This document shows, in pieces, positions 30,094 to 40,677 of a DNA stretch of 64,000 nucleotides. The stretch spans positions 248,001 through 312,000 of the forward strand of contig JAHQRK010000020.1 in assembly GCA_019828595.1 (NCBI GenBank). Direction: 5' to 3'. The position numbers and the translations under genes are program-made. This stretch comes from Aphanomyces cochlioides. Taxonomy: Eukaryota; Oomycota; Saprolegniomycetes; Saprolegniales; Verrucalvaceae. How positions within the stretch are numbered: the stretch's first letter is position 1; every line of letters begins with the position of its first letter. The notes beneath the pieces are model-generated. The model did no database searches and had not been told where the DNA came from. It saw only the letters and a program-made list of their open reading frames with translations.

Positions 30094-32120
30094 TGTCAAT
30101 TTAAATTGAGTATGTTTGTCCTTCCCAGAGAGAATGATTGAAATTCCAACGTTCTGCTGCTATTTAGATTGTGATCTAGCTTTGTCATCTGCATGCGTCT
30201 GTTGTCTAAAACTTGACCAAAAATATTGCGTGGTGTTGCCACTGTATTCTCAAACTTGTCTCTTCAAGATCCTCAAGACATCGTGAATGTGCGGTCTTGC
30301 AAGATGTCACACTTGGCGATTGATTTATGAGAGCCCTATACTCGTTGATGCCGTTTCTTTCGTGCGATATGACCGTACCACGAATCCAAGACATTTGGCC
30401 ACTTCAATTTGAGCCTGATTCCTCGCAATTTACTCGAAATGAAGTGGCCAAGTATCGCGGATGTACTGAGGATGCCTCCTTCTCAATGTATCGGACGACT
30501 AAATAACGATACTTAGTCATATAATAAGCATCCTTCGTCATACCTGTCTTTGGCGTTTGATAGACAATGCTGCTGGACAACCTATGAAGTAGATTGATAC
30601 GATCATCTGTGGCTATATCGTACTCCATCCACTGTTGAGAAATTTGGCCATAAGATGATGACCGCCAAGCGCATACAAAATGGTAGAATCCAGGTTGAGT
30701 GACTTCCAATTCGAGAGCCCGGAACAGTCCACTCAAACTTCGATGCAATTGCAAGACTTCCTAGACCTGCCACGACCACGAGCACAGTCAGCTCATTTCG
30801 TGTGCCTCTAAAAAGATATAGAATATGTATTTTTAGGGTGTTTCGTTGGTGTTTCGTGAACCCCCGAATAACATGAAATATCGGGCTGGGAGCACTACTC
30901 TTCAGTTTTGTCCAATAATTTGCTTTTCATGTCACGACTGGCCAAAATTGACTTGCGTTCGTTCATCATGCACATGTCCAAGTACAACTTGGACATGAAT
31001 ATGATGGCTGAGCACCGTGTTCGCCAACCTACATCGAACTTAATTGTTATGTAATGAATTACACTAGTGTCTGAGCATTTTCAAAAGCTAAGCAGCTACC
31101 AGCAGGGCTCTGAGTAGTATTTTTCGTGTGTAGTGCGAGGTGGTGGAGGTGTGTGTAGCTGTCACTGATGAGTACGATCAATGTTTCGTCAAGTGAATGT
31201 TGCATGTGTACAACACAATCGACACCACAGAAAGAAAGTAGACAATTAAATTACCATAAGCTCTAGATGTACCAGACAACAGTGAGTGTTTCATTCCTAG
31301 CAATGCTATACTCGACTTTGCAGAAGGAAAACTTCAATTCTGTATGACTGTGTCATATGCTTATATAGTTGTTGCTTGTTCAAGCATATTAAATGCACTC
31401 AATGACAGCTGTATCAACTCTTATGTAGTTTATGATCACCCTTAACACGTCGGAGTGACATGTTTCTATCTTGTGGATGCATATTTGGCTTGACGGCCAA
31501 AGTCAAACGAAGTCCAAAGACTGGTTTCACTACCTTTCATTTTAATTTAAAGTAATAAAACAAATGGTGGTCTCTTAAAACAAAGTAACTTCGACACAGA
31601 GACTAATCTCAGTAGTTGTGAGAACGAATTTTGTGTATTTCTCATGTTTCCATTGGGTAACGTTATCGTCAGGCTCACAGCCCAACGAATTCTTGTTAGG
31701 TTTCCATAAAGGTCCAACATATTTTATTACATACAAATTTGAAGTGACTTCTATTTTTATTACCCCTGTTAATTTTGAACAAACAGAAAAATGTCAGGCT
31801 CCCTGCACTACGATGAGGCAAATGTTACGGATATATCACGATATTTTCCGGATTATGAATTCTGACATAATTTCCCAATTTCGTTCAAGAATTTTGTTCT
31901 GAAATAAAATGCACTGTCTGGCCCTCATTTTATACAACTTCTTTTCTGACATAAAATGACCCAAATACATACATGTATACTAGAAAAAATATACACGTCG
32001 AGCATGTATATTTTGTGCGAAAATAGAAAGAAAATGGGCTTACTTTTGAAAAAGATCTGACTCGCAGCACATCTCGTGGCGCCATTCTCCCTAGCAAACT
32101 TATCGCCGGCACGCAACAGA
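30094..32120. other. Gene-poor stretch, no supported gene
   Basis: No frame with family features on either strand. The stretch is moderately AT-rich and of mixed composition. A CTGTCTGGCCC sequence near 31915 resembles, in inverted orientation, GGCCAGAC sequences near 37571 and 37693 and might mark the left end of the Harbinger unit at 32-37.5 kb. No matching target duplication could be found. Confidence 0.4.
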
Positions 32121-33020
32121 ATGACTATCTGGACTCACGAGCTCGACCAAATCTGGTTGAATGAGATGATCCATCAAGTTAACGATTTGGGCAAACGATC
32201 AAACACAGGGTTCAAGAAGGAAGCTTGGGCTGAAACTTTGAAGAAGCTCAACTCGAGACCCAATTGTTCCTTCACTATGGCACAACTCAAGTCGCATAAC
32301 TCCACGCTGCGTGAAACGTATTCCATCATCTCGACAATGGCAAGCGCGTCTGGTATGGGCTGAGAGGCAGATAATTGCTTGGTCGTTTGTTTGGATACGA
32401 CATGGAAAAACAAGCCGTTTCCACTCTTTCACTTGTGTGAAAGCTTGTACAAGGGAACACTCGCGACGGGAAAATGCTCAAAAGGCGCTGGAAGCCAATA
32501 CGAACGTGTCACTTCGTATGTTTCTGACGATTGCACTTCCAAGGACAATCAAGTCCAACCGACGAACGGCGCAAATCAACCACGCAGTTCCATTCTCGAT
32601 CTCGATATTGAAGACAGCGAAAACGACGAAGCTTGTCATCATGTGATCGCTTTACCATTGCCCCTTGAGAAATGTTCGATACCCCGCGCACCTCCAATAC
32701 CGCCATCACCACGAGCAAAACGACATCGTGGATCCTTGGCCGCTGACATGATTTCGGAGTTGAAGACACAAAAGGAAGAGTCTGCAGCACAATTTGAAGT
32801 CCTCTGCGACATACTCCGAACGTCACCCAAACAACGACCAAAAGAGCTCACTCGCACGGAGCAAGCCGTTAGCGTTTTACAAAGCGAATTTGTAACAATG
32901 CCAATGGAACGTCTTGTTTCAGCTTGCGTTTTGATGGAGAACGAATCGAATGCATCCGTGTTCCTCCAACTCAAAGGTGAATTGCGCAAGGCTTGGCTCG
33001 AACACAAAATTGGAACTTAG
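32121..33020 (+). pseudogene. Myb/SANT-like accessory protein of a Harbinger element, one nonsense codon
   Basis: The frame from 32121 encodes a Myb/SANT-like DNA-binding domain (WTHELDQIWLNEMIHQV ... GFKKEAWAETLKKLN ... LKSHNSTLRETYSIISTM). A TGA at 32361-32363 falls where Trp is expected (SGMG-W-EADN). The same frame then continues with TTWKNKPFPLFHLCESLY, which is the usual end of this domain, and a low-complexity and helical C-terminus to 33020. Harbinger transposons encode such a partner protein that brings the transposase to DNA. It is convergent with the broken transposase on the other strand, as expected for one element. Confidence 0.75.
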
Positions 33021-34606
33021 AAGATTAGATAGAAATCTATCTAACACGCCGACGGTTGCGAACGACTTGGTATTGCTCCCACATTTCGCTGGCAAGTTGA
33101 TCACGCCAAACTTTAGCTTCACTGCTCTCTTGATCTGGGTGATGTTGAAGTTGGTCATTTGGTAGCATTGGCTCTTTGTTTCTTGCACGCAATTCACGTG
33201 TGGCTTCTTGCACATAAACATCGTTCGCACATCCGTGTAATCGGATGAAGTTGTGAATCGTGCACAATGAAATCACCATGTCCACTTGAAAGGAGATGCT
33301 GTACTCAACAGGTGAGCTCATCACTGGAAGACGCATCTTCAGGACACCAAAGATTCTTTCGACCACATTGCGCAACATTGCATGGCGAAGATTGAATAGC
33401 TCTTCTTTCGTACGCGGCTTCTGGCTTCCTTGACCATATTCCTTCAAATGGTACCTTGTCCCGCGATACGGGGTTAACGACTTCAACGACAAGGCGAATC
33501 CAGCGTTCATAATGTCGAACTTCACGTCTGAAATCTTTTAGCCCTTTTGAAGAGCGTCGGCAAAAATTCGGCCATCTCCAGCCGAGCCTTCGCATCCGGC
33601 GAGAACGTACGCAAACATCATATTGAAATCACACGTACTGTAAAACCTCTAATAAGACCCCTCCCTCTATTAATACCCTCAGGGAAGTACTACTATTTCT
33701 CAAAACATATAACCTTATTAAATTAATATATATATGTTTATCAAACAATGAAGGTAGCGACGTTGACATTCAATTTCAATCATTTCTATTGATGACGAGA
33801 TGATCAAACTCATCCACAGCAGACCGACACAATATTTCTTGGCTTCCGGTTGCACAACAATGTTCTTTGCATACAATATGTATCCAGTTTTGACTCGACG
33901 GATATCGCATTGCGGGTAGTCGAATTGATACAATCGGTTTGAAGAATCGCACATGACAGGACCCATTCCAAATTGATCCCATTGGTCAATACTTCTATTT
34001 TTAAAATATTGACTAATGAAAATACTTGCATGAATTTGAGGCTCTGCATCGAGGGTAAAATTAGCCAATCAAAAGCCTTGGGATAGCTTTGAGGAATCAC
34101 TCCAGATTGGCAGATATCGAGTAAACCAACAATATTTTGACCAATCCGAGGTGAGGATTGCTAAAATTCAATAATTTTGCGTTTTTGATAGCTACAACTT
34201 TAACATCTCATGGATTTGATGCGTGAATCCGGGGTGAAAATTCATTGTTGTGCAGTTATTTATCTGTTCTACTGTATTAGTATTTGGAATGAGGCTCTAA
34301 TAAGAGGTCAGAGTTGCAATACCGTTTAGACTTATACTTCAGAAAAACTATAATTATGACATTTCAAAATATAAATTCAAACAGTGTTTTTCTATTAGGA
34401 CACCCCCTAAGAGGAGGGTACTAAGTTAGTACCCCCAGGGTACAATTACAGGGAACGACGCTGAATAGTGGACAAATCTTATTATCATATTATAAGCCAA
34501 TTAAATTTCTTGAAATTTTTTGGTTGCAAATCCGTTGGCCAAAATATTTGAAAATCAGATTAATTAAATTTTTGCCGCCGATAACTCTCTAACCTGATCT
34601 CGTGCC

Positions 34607-35824
34607 ATGTCTGATGTGCATCCCAATGTTTCCAAGCCACGTCCAAGACCAAACATCGCGCAAAAGCTCCAGGTCGTCGAGCTTGCCAAACAGCATGGCT
34701 TGAGCTCTGCTGTAGCCATCTGTGGTTACTCTCGAAGTGCGGTGCATTCGTGGCTATCGCAAGAGTCGAAGCTCATGGACTTCCTTGGGTCGAAGACGCG
34801 ACAACGAAACACGGGCAATGCTGGTGCCAAACCAATCATCCCCGATCCTCATGAGCTTGCCATCTTTGTACGCGACCTTCGTCGCGAGGAGTTGCCTGTC
34901 ACGAGTGGCCACATGATCAAATTCCTACGAATGAACCATAAGGAATGGCTTGAAGAGTACATGTCATCACGGAAGTCAGGATACCAATCACTCTTGCGCT
35001 TGCTCCAGCGATTTGCCGACCGCTACGACTTTTCTCGTCAGCGTGTGTGTAAGCAGAAACATACCCAAGCCGACTTGACCGAGACTCGCGTTGTATTTGG
35101 ACGAAAATTCCATGATCAATACGGCCACATGGATCTCGACTGCATCTACAATGCCGATGAGACCGGCATTTACTACGACATGTGCCCTACCACAATATGG
35201 GCTGTACGAGGTGGAGGCAGTTATGTTGCCAAAGGCGAGCGCCACCCGTACCGAATGACGGCAGTCCTGACCATCCGAGCGGATGGTCTCAAACTTCCAA
35301 TCTTGTTTATCATCCGTGGTGCGAACGGTGGGGTCATCGAAACCTCGGAGTTTGAGACATATCCTTGTGACCACGTCTACGCCATGCAAGGGAGTGCGTG
35401 GATGGATGCGAGCGTCTGGCGGCGATATCTCCGCGAAGTGCTATACTACAAGATCGAGAATCCGTCAGTGTTGCTTGTCGACAATTTTGACTCTCATGTC
35501 AGTGTTGAGAGCGAGAAGATAATTGGCGACGAGTTGGGCTCTGAGCTGTGTGCGTTGCCACCAAACAGTACCTCTTACTGCCAGCCACTGGACGTGTCCA
35601 TCATGGGGCCTTTCAAACAGCATATGCGCGATTTGTGGGTTCTATCAGATGACAATGCGACAACTGCAAAAGAAAAACGAATGGTAATGATCCAGCGCGC
35701 TATTCAAGCTTGGGAAATGATATCCGAGGACGAAGTTCAGCTTTGTGAAAGCACTGCCAAAGTAGTTTTGATACTCATTTTTCATAATTCTTTCAATACA
35801 TTTATACTTGAAATTTGTATGTAA
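34607..35824 (+). CDS. pogo/Tigger-type DDE transposase
   Basis: This is a 405-aa protein. The N-terminus has a psq/CENP-B-like helix-turn-helix (IAQKLQVVELAKQHGLSSAVAICGYSRSAVHSWL, residues 18-50) followed by a second DNA-binding helical region to about 150. The catalytic domain has all three acids: Asp184 (NADETG), Asp292 (LLVDNFDSH) and Asp329 (QPLDVSIMGPFK). The last 25 residues (after EDEV) differ from the second copy at 39.6 kb and look like the result of a small deletion near 35741 that shifted the frame at the very end. The catalytic core is intact, so activity cannot be excluded. Confidence 0.85.
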   Translation: MSDVHPNVSKPRPRPNIAQKLQVVELAKQHGLSSAVAICGYSRSAVHSWLSQESKLMDFLGSKTRQRNTGNAGAKPIIPDPHELAIFVRDLRREELPVTSGHMIKFLRMNHKEWLEEYMSSRKSGYQSLLRLLQRFADRYDFSRQRVCKQKHTQADLTETRVVFGRKFHDQYGHMDLDCIYNADETGIYYDMCPTTIWAVRGGGSYVAKGERHPYRMTAVLTIRADGLKLPILFIIRGANGGVIETSEFETYPCDHVYAMQGSAWMDASVWRRYLREVLYYKIENPSVLLVDNFDSHVSVESEKIIGDELGSELCALPPNSTSYCQPLDVSIMGPFKQHMRDLWVLSDDNATTAKEKRMVMIQRAIQAWEMISEDEVQLCESTAKVVLILIFHNSFNTFILEICM

Positions 35825-36070
35825 ATTTTGCGCATTCATGGACTTGAAGTGGTGACCTGTTGAAAATGACTGGTAGGCTATTTTGGCACTTGAATTTGAT
35901 CTACGGGCAGTCGGAATACCGTCAGGGGGCAACCCCTAGTAGTAGGGTGAGCATTCGTGCGGCCCCGGGCCATATGTTCTTAGGATTGGGGGGGGGGTCC
36001 AGTAGGAGAGCCTATGGTGCGCGCGCTCACACTTCAGCCGCACCATATTCCAACCGTAACTTTTTTAATT

Positions 36071-36170
36071 TCAATGGAAATGTAATATTAAATACATATA
36101 ATTTTATTTTTATACAACATTTCAATGGAAATGTAATATTGAATACATAAAATTTTATTTATAAACAACT
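36071..36170 (+). repeat. Two tandem copies of a ~49-bp AT-rich unit
   Basis: The block TTTCAATGGAAATGTAATAT followed by AATACATA-AATTTTATTT is present twice in direct orientation in the non-coding 3' part of the pogo element. The unit differs by a few bases. Confidence 0.6.
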
Positions 36171-36723
36171 GTATGGTAACGATCATTACCACCTCAGGTC
36201 GTATTTAAATATGCTTCCATCTATTCTTTCAAATGCAATACCCTGTTAAATTTGTTTCTTAATCCATGATGTCAAAGAAGAAAAAATACTGTTCAAACAA
36301 ATAACCTGTAGGACATCATATTTTACCCAATATCACCCTAATGCATTATTTTTCAACAATCAGCGGCACATGTTTCAATTGGACAAACCGGAGGTATGGA
36401 ATGGCCAATCAATCCAAAAGAATTGTCCACTATTCAGCGTCGTTCCCTGTAGAGGTTTTACAGTAGCCAGTACGTTTTGCGTGATGCCTTTTCTTCCTTG
36501 ATAGGCTTTGAGGTCCTTCGCTGGTACAGTCACAGGAATGTGAGTTCCATCGACGGCCATGCGACAATGCTGAAAGAATGGAAAGAATTTTTCGCTGTCT
36601 CGAATACGCCTTGGTAATGGATCGTCATCAGTTGATATTTGGATGTATGTTCCAGATAGGAGCAAAACTGCGTTTTGGACTCGATGCAGATGACGTGTGA
36701 TGGTGTCAGCAGAGTGCTGGAAC

Positions 36724-37187
36724 TAGGAATCCCCACGGCTCGGTTCGGATCCGGAGCCGAGCCGAACCGAGAGGAACCGCGTCGTCTTGGTTTCAGATTT
36801 TCCTCATCGGCTCCAAAGCCGAGCCGAGCCGAGTTGAGTTAAGCCGAGTCGAACCGAGCCAAGCCGATGAGCCGATAAATAACCCGGATCTGCCATTTTG
36901 ATTTATTGTCCCATAAAGTTTAGTGCATGTGATGCGATCATCTCAAGTATCGCCATCACTACTTGTTAAGAATGGCAGGTCTTAATTCAGTTGAAAATTC
37001 AGTGTTAGTTTCTTTGACACTCGAGGAAATGCACATGGAGTTAACTATCATCATGGTCCATCGGCTAGCCGCGGCTCGAGTCGGCTTGGTTCGGCTTGAC
37101 CAGGCTCAGAAACCGGTCGGCTTGGTTCCGCATTTTGGAAATCGGCTTCGAGCCGAGCCGAACCGAGCCGAGCCGTGGGGATCCCTA
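36724..37187. mobile_element. hAT-like MITE, 464 bp, 8-bp target duplication GCTGGAAC
   Basis: The ends TAGGAATCCCCACGGCTCGG and, inverted, TAGGGATCCCCACGGCTCGG are flanked by GCTGGAAC on both sides (36716-36723 and 37188-37195). Eight-base duplication and TAGG ends point to the hAT superfamily. The subterminal 130 bases on each side are made of GAGCCGAACC/GGTTCGGCTC repeats, probable multiple transposase binding sites. It disrupts the Harbinger transposase. Confidence 0.85.
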
Positions 37188-37542
37188 GCTGGAACCTTTC
37201 TTGTAGATTGGCACTCGACGCATGATGACCGACAAAGTACAGGTAGATTGCAACTTGCTCATTCGCACTAACTTGTCGCGTTGGTTTCAGTCGTCCATGC
37301 TCCACGAGATCGTTTACAAGTGCCAAGAAGATTGACTTTGGCATTCGCAGACTTTCTTCGAACCTTTCGTCGTTCCCGTTCAATAATTCTTCAACCCATT
37401 TCGATCCTGTAAGGATGGAGACTCTTTTGGGCGTCTTCCTGACATAAGCGATGTAGTGATATCTCAATGCAATAGCAAGTGGAGTGTGACGGCGCTTGAA
37501 CCGCCAGATCAAGGGTAAGACGCACCAGAACTTGTCACGCAT

Positions 37543-37889
37543 GCTGGAAATTTGTAACTGTGACTCGCGATCTTTTGTCGGGGGCCAGACACTCTCTAAA
37601 ATGCTATGGAACAATTTTTCGACAACTGTTGAGGACGAAAATCGGAAAATATTTTTCTGCAACTTTTTATTTTGTGATAGAATCTCATATTGGGGGCCAG
37701 ACCCGCCCTTAATTGTATTTAATGCCTCTGAAAAAAATATTTTTTCATAATTCGGGCCAAAATTGAAGATAAATACAAATAAACGCACTTTAGCGAAAAC
37801 TCAACCCAACTCAACTCAACTCAACCATCCGGATAAATGGGTTGGATTTCGGATAACATGATGCAAATGATCCATGAAGAGTCACATTC
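37543..37889. other. Upstream flank of the Harbinger transposase, no gene seen
   Basis: The stretch holds two GGGGGCCAGAC sequences (37570 and 37692), possible element ends. It also has a short CTCAA microsatellite (about 37800-37827) followed by CCGGATAA motifs. Confidence 0.4.
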
Positions 37890-38845
37890 TTGGTGGTGTT
37901 ATCGAAAGCGAAGGCTGTGCTTGCTTCAAGACAGATCGCTCACTCTCACTGTATGACTCGCACGACTAGATATTACATAGAGCCCGAGGTACAGGCTCTC
38001 GTCAATCAAAACACACAAAGCCTTCTCAATCAGCTCAAATTAACACAATCCAGAGTTCAACGCTCCCACACTGGGAGCAGAGTCCTCAAAGACAACTCGA
38101 AGTCAACATACTTGAAACACGTCTGTGGATTGAATTACTTTTGCTCCTTAATTGGTGACAACCAAAGTCTTTTGATGCTTTTACCTCATCCTCCTGAACC
38201 ATTTTGCCCATCCATGGATCCTTTGTCAATTGCCGACTTCATCAATTACAAACGACATCGTAGTGGTACCCCTTTTGTTACGATTGGACATGACTCACAG
38301 TCTATGGATGAATTGAACCGCCCAATGTTTTGCCAGGTGGTTGGAATGACCCACATAATGTCGACCAAATGTTGTCTGCTGTGTCTGTCCTACAGTACAT
38401 GCATCCCGCGGGCAGCGTGGTCCTTATTTTGACAGGTGTACAACTTGCTGTGACATGAGCTTCGATGAGAATTTCATGGGATGTCGATTTCACCGCGGTT
38501 TGCCACTACGTTGGCGGAAAGGCAATCCGAAATTGACGGAAATCGTCGAAAATACTACTAAAGGCAGTCTTGTTGATGCTTCAAAATACAAAGCTCCAGG
38601 TGATTCGCCATTGACTCCTTGGGAACTCATGAATATACGCACCCATTTACTGTCATCCAACAACTTTATGGATTTCCAACTGTTTGTTATGATTCTCCTA
38701 TGCACAAAGCTTTTTTCGAGAAGTGATGAGGTTGTTACTTTGAAATTCGACGATTTCATCAAAGACTTAGCTATTGTATCAGCTGATGGTGTTGTTGTGT
38801 CTCTAGCTGTTTGTGTTCAAGGCAAATGTGATGTTGTGCCATCAC
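37890..38845 (+). pseudogene. Second Crypton, N-terminal fragment
   Basis: Residues such as SKSTYLKHVCGLNYFCSLIGDNQSLL and SIADFINYKRHRSGTPF are the core-binding part of an oomycete Crypton recombinase. A frame change around 38330-38440 separates this from a second piece (RGLPLRWRKGNPKLTEIVENTTKG ... LLCTKLFSRSDEVVTLKFDDF), where a spliced intron or decay may lie. The recombinase catalytic residues are missing because pogo transposase sequence starts abruptly near 38845. It is of a different lineage from the Crypton at 27.9 kb. Confidence 0.65.
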
Positions 38846-39689
38846 AACACTTCGCTTCAGGAATATGTTACAACAAGATCATCTGGCTATAAATCCTTGC
38901 TTCGTCTTCTCCAAAACTTCGCTCATCGCCACGACTTTACTCGTCAGCGCATCTGTCGTCAAAAGAAGACACAAATCGATCTTGAAGAGACGCGACGTGC
39001 CTTCGCCACAGAATTCTCTGAGAAGCATGCTGACTTGCCAACAAACTGTTTGTACAATGCTGACGAAACTGACATTTATTTCGACATGTGTCCCAAGACT
39101 ATATGGGCCGTTCGTGGTGGTGGAAGTTATGTTGCGTCCGGTGACAAGCATTCAAGTCGAATGACAGCTTTACTCACAGTGCGTGCCGATGGTCTGAAAC
39201 TGCCAATTGTGTTAATCATTCGCGGTGTTGATGGTGGCTCAATTGAGAAGAACGAGTTTGACAGCCACCCAGCTGGTCATTTCTATTACATGCAACAGAA
39301 GGCGTGGATGAATGGAAATGTGTGGAAGAGGTATCTGCGCGATGTACTTGCGGACAACATTGAGGATCCATCTGTTCTCTTGGTGGACAATTTTGACTGT
39401 CATGTCAGCAACGAAAGCGAACGCATCATTGGTGACGAACTTGGAAGTGTACTTTACTATCTGCCCCCCCAACAGTACCTCGCACTGCCAGCCATTAGAT
39501 GTTTCTATCATGGGGCCTTTCAAGCAACACTTGCGAGATTTGTGGATCATGTCTGATGTCACAGCCACAACTGCAAAAGAAAAGCGAATTGTTATGATAG
39601 AAAGGGCCATTCGAGCTTGGAGCATGATATCCGAAGATGAAGTGCGAGCGAGTTTCAAAAGGCTTTGTCGATTTAAATCTCAACTTTAA
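38845..39689 (+). pseudogene. 5'-truncated pogo transposase, frameshifted
   Basis: The reading starts at the position equivalent to residue about 121 of the intact copy (SSGYKSLLRLLQNFAHRHDF) and keeps the first two catalytic acids (NADET, LLVDNFDCH). An extra C in a run of seven (39464-39470) shifts the frame just before the third (QPLDVSIMGPFK, readable in the next frame). The C-terminus after EDEV is the normal one (RASFKRLCRFKSQL). The sequence is similar but not identical to the copy at 34.6 kb. Confidence 0.8.
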
Positions 39690-40677
39690 TATATATGTTC
39701 TTTTTCTCTTTTAAGAACTCTTGAGTTCTTTTTTAAATAGGTTCTTTTATAATTTAGAAAGAGATTCCTTTTCTAAAATATAAAAGAATTGAAAATTTGT
39801 TTTTAAACTGATTTTCAATTCTGAATTATAAAAGCATTGATTTTAAACAATGCCTTTATAAATCAGAATTGAAAATTAGTTTTAAAACAAATTTTCAATT
39901 CTAAATGTTATTTAAAATGAGTTAAAATGATGTTTAGGAAACTAAACACCATTTTAGAACACAGAACAAAAAAAAGATTTATTAAAATTAAAATGATATC
40001 CCGCCAAAGAGTTTTTTTACTAAAGTCTGGGTACCCCACCCAAAGATAACTTTGGATTTCCAAACGACAGTAGCACTGTTGACCTGTTGCCCTGGTCTAT
40101 TCTCGCGGGGAACTGTGTCCTAGAGAACCAAGGTGTAGGGTAGCGATGTCGCTGGCTTGGGGCAGACCCCCCCCCCCCGAAGAGGGATTAAGACGAGCAT
40201 GCGACTGTTTGACAGGAAATCGGGAAGTGAATTGATCTGGTGTCCATGAGTCGGCGTAGAGGTAAAGCACAGTAGAAACATAGCGCCTGATTGAAAGAAC
40301 ATGATGTATAAAAGAACGACTGGTATGTCGTATTATATTGATTAAAGTATTTATTATTTTATCCATTTTTTAAAATTGGGATGAGATGTCTAACCTTTGA
40401 ATGGATGCACGAATTCTCCTTCTTGAAGTTCTGCAAGATTTAAATATGCTACCTTTAATACCTTGTGACCTTTGTTAACTGTTTCGTTGTTTCAAGAATC
40501 ATCTATGTGAATTTCCTCTTATCAACAAATATATTGCTATAATTTATATTTTGTCAATGAACCAGTTGTCGTATTTTTATTCAAGGGTTTGATTAGCTCG
40601 ATATGATTGGCCATATAAGTCCAATTTCGTGGCCAATCAAAAAGCTCATACGCGCTGTTATTCAACGCCGCTCCCTG
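38845..40677 (+). mobile_element. Left-truncated pogo element
   Basis: The right terminal repeat is readable at about 40653-40677 (inverted: CAGGGAGCGGCGTTGAATAA), followed by TA. The left end is lost at the junction with the Crypton fragment. Between 39690 and 40100 lie AT-rich inverted repeats built on GAATTGAAAAT and ATTTTCAATTC, with no gene. Confidence 0.65.

Larger units (their letters stand above)
34449..36449 (+). mobile_element. Complete pogo-type DNA transposon, 2001 bp, TA duplication
   Basis: Perfect 27-bp terminal inverted repeats begin CAGGGAACGACGCTGAATAG (34449-34475 and, inverted, 36423-36449), flanked by TA at 34447-34448 and 36450-36451. The element carries one transposase gene. 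TA duplication and the transposase type place it in the pogo/Tigger branch of Tc1/mariner. Confidence 0.9.
33638..36463. mobile_element. TIR element with CTGTAAAACCTCTA ends and TA duplication, interrupted by a pogo element
   Basis: The termini CTGTAAAACCTCTA (33638-33651) and its exact complement (36450-36463) are flanked by TA (33636-33637 and 36464-36465) at a point where the Harbinger reading frame is restored when the element is removed. Further in, the ends are similar but imperfect (CCTC and TACCC blocks). Without the nested pogo the element is about 0.8 kb and non-coding. It therefore looks like a non-autonomous Tc1/mariner-pogo-type element. The pogo insertion sits only about 15 bases from its right end. 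Confidence 0.75.
33037..37542 (-). pseudogene. PIF/Harbinger transposase split by two insertions
   Basis: Three pieces of one minus-strand gene: 37542-37196 (N-terminus, RFEESLRMPKSIFLALVNDL), 36715-36466 (middle, with the first catalytic Asp in MAVDGTHIPVTVPA) and 33635-33037 (C-terminus, with PYRGTRYHLKE and the catalytic Glu in NVVERIFGVLK). The gaps are occupied by a 464-bp hAT-like MITE and by a 2.8-kb double insertion. Removing one copy of each target duplication (8 bp and TA) restores the frame exactly at both joints. A separate TAA (plus-strand 33538-33540) lies between the second and third catalytic regions, in ALQKG-stop-KISD. The gene was therefore damaged by both insertion and point mutation. 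Its partner is the Myb/SANT-like gene at 32121. Confidence 0.82.

Noticed and set aside
31910..37700. GGCCAGAC sequences as definite ends of the first Harbinger unit
   Set aside because: The pairs are only loosely complementary and no TWA duplication was found, so no element borders are claimed.
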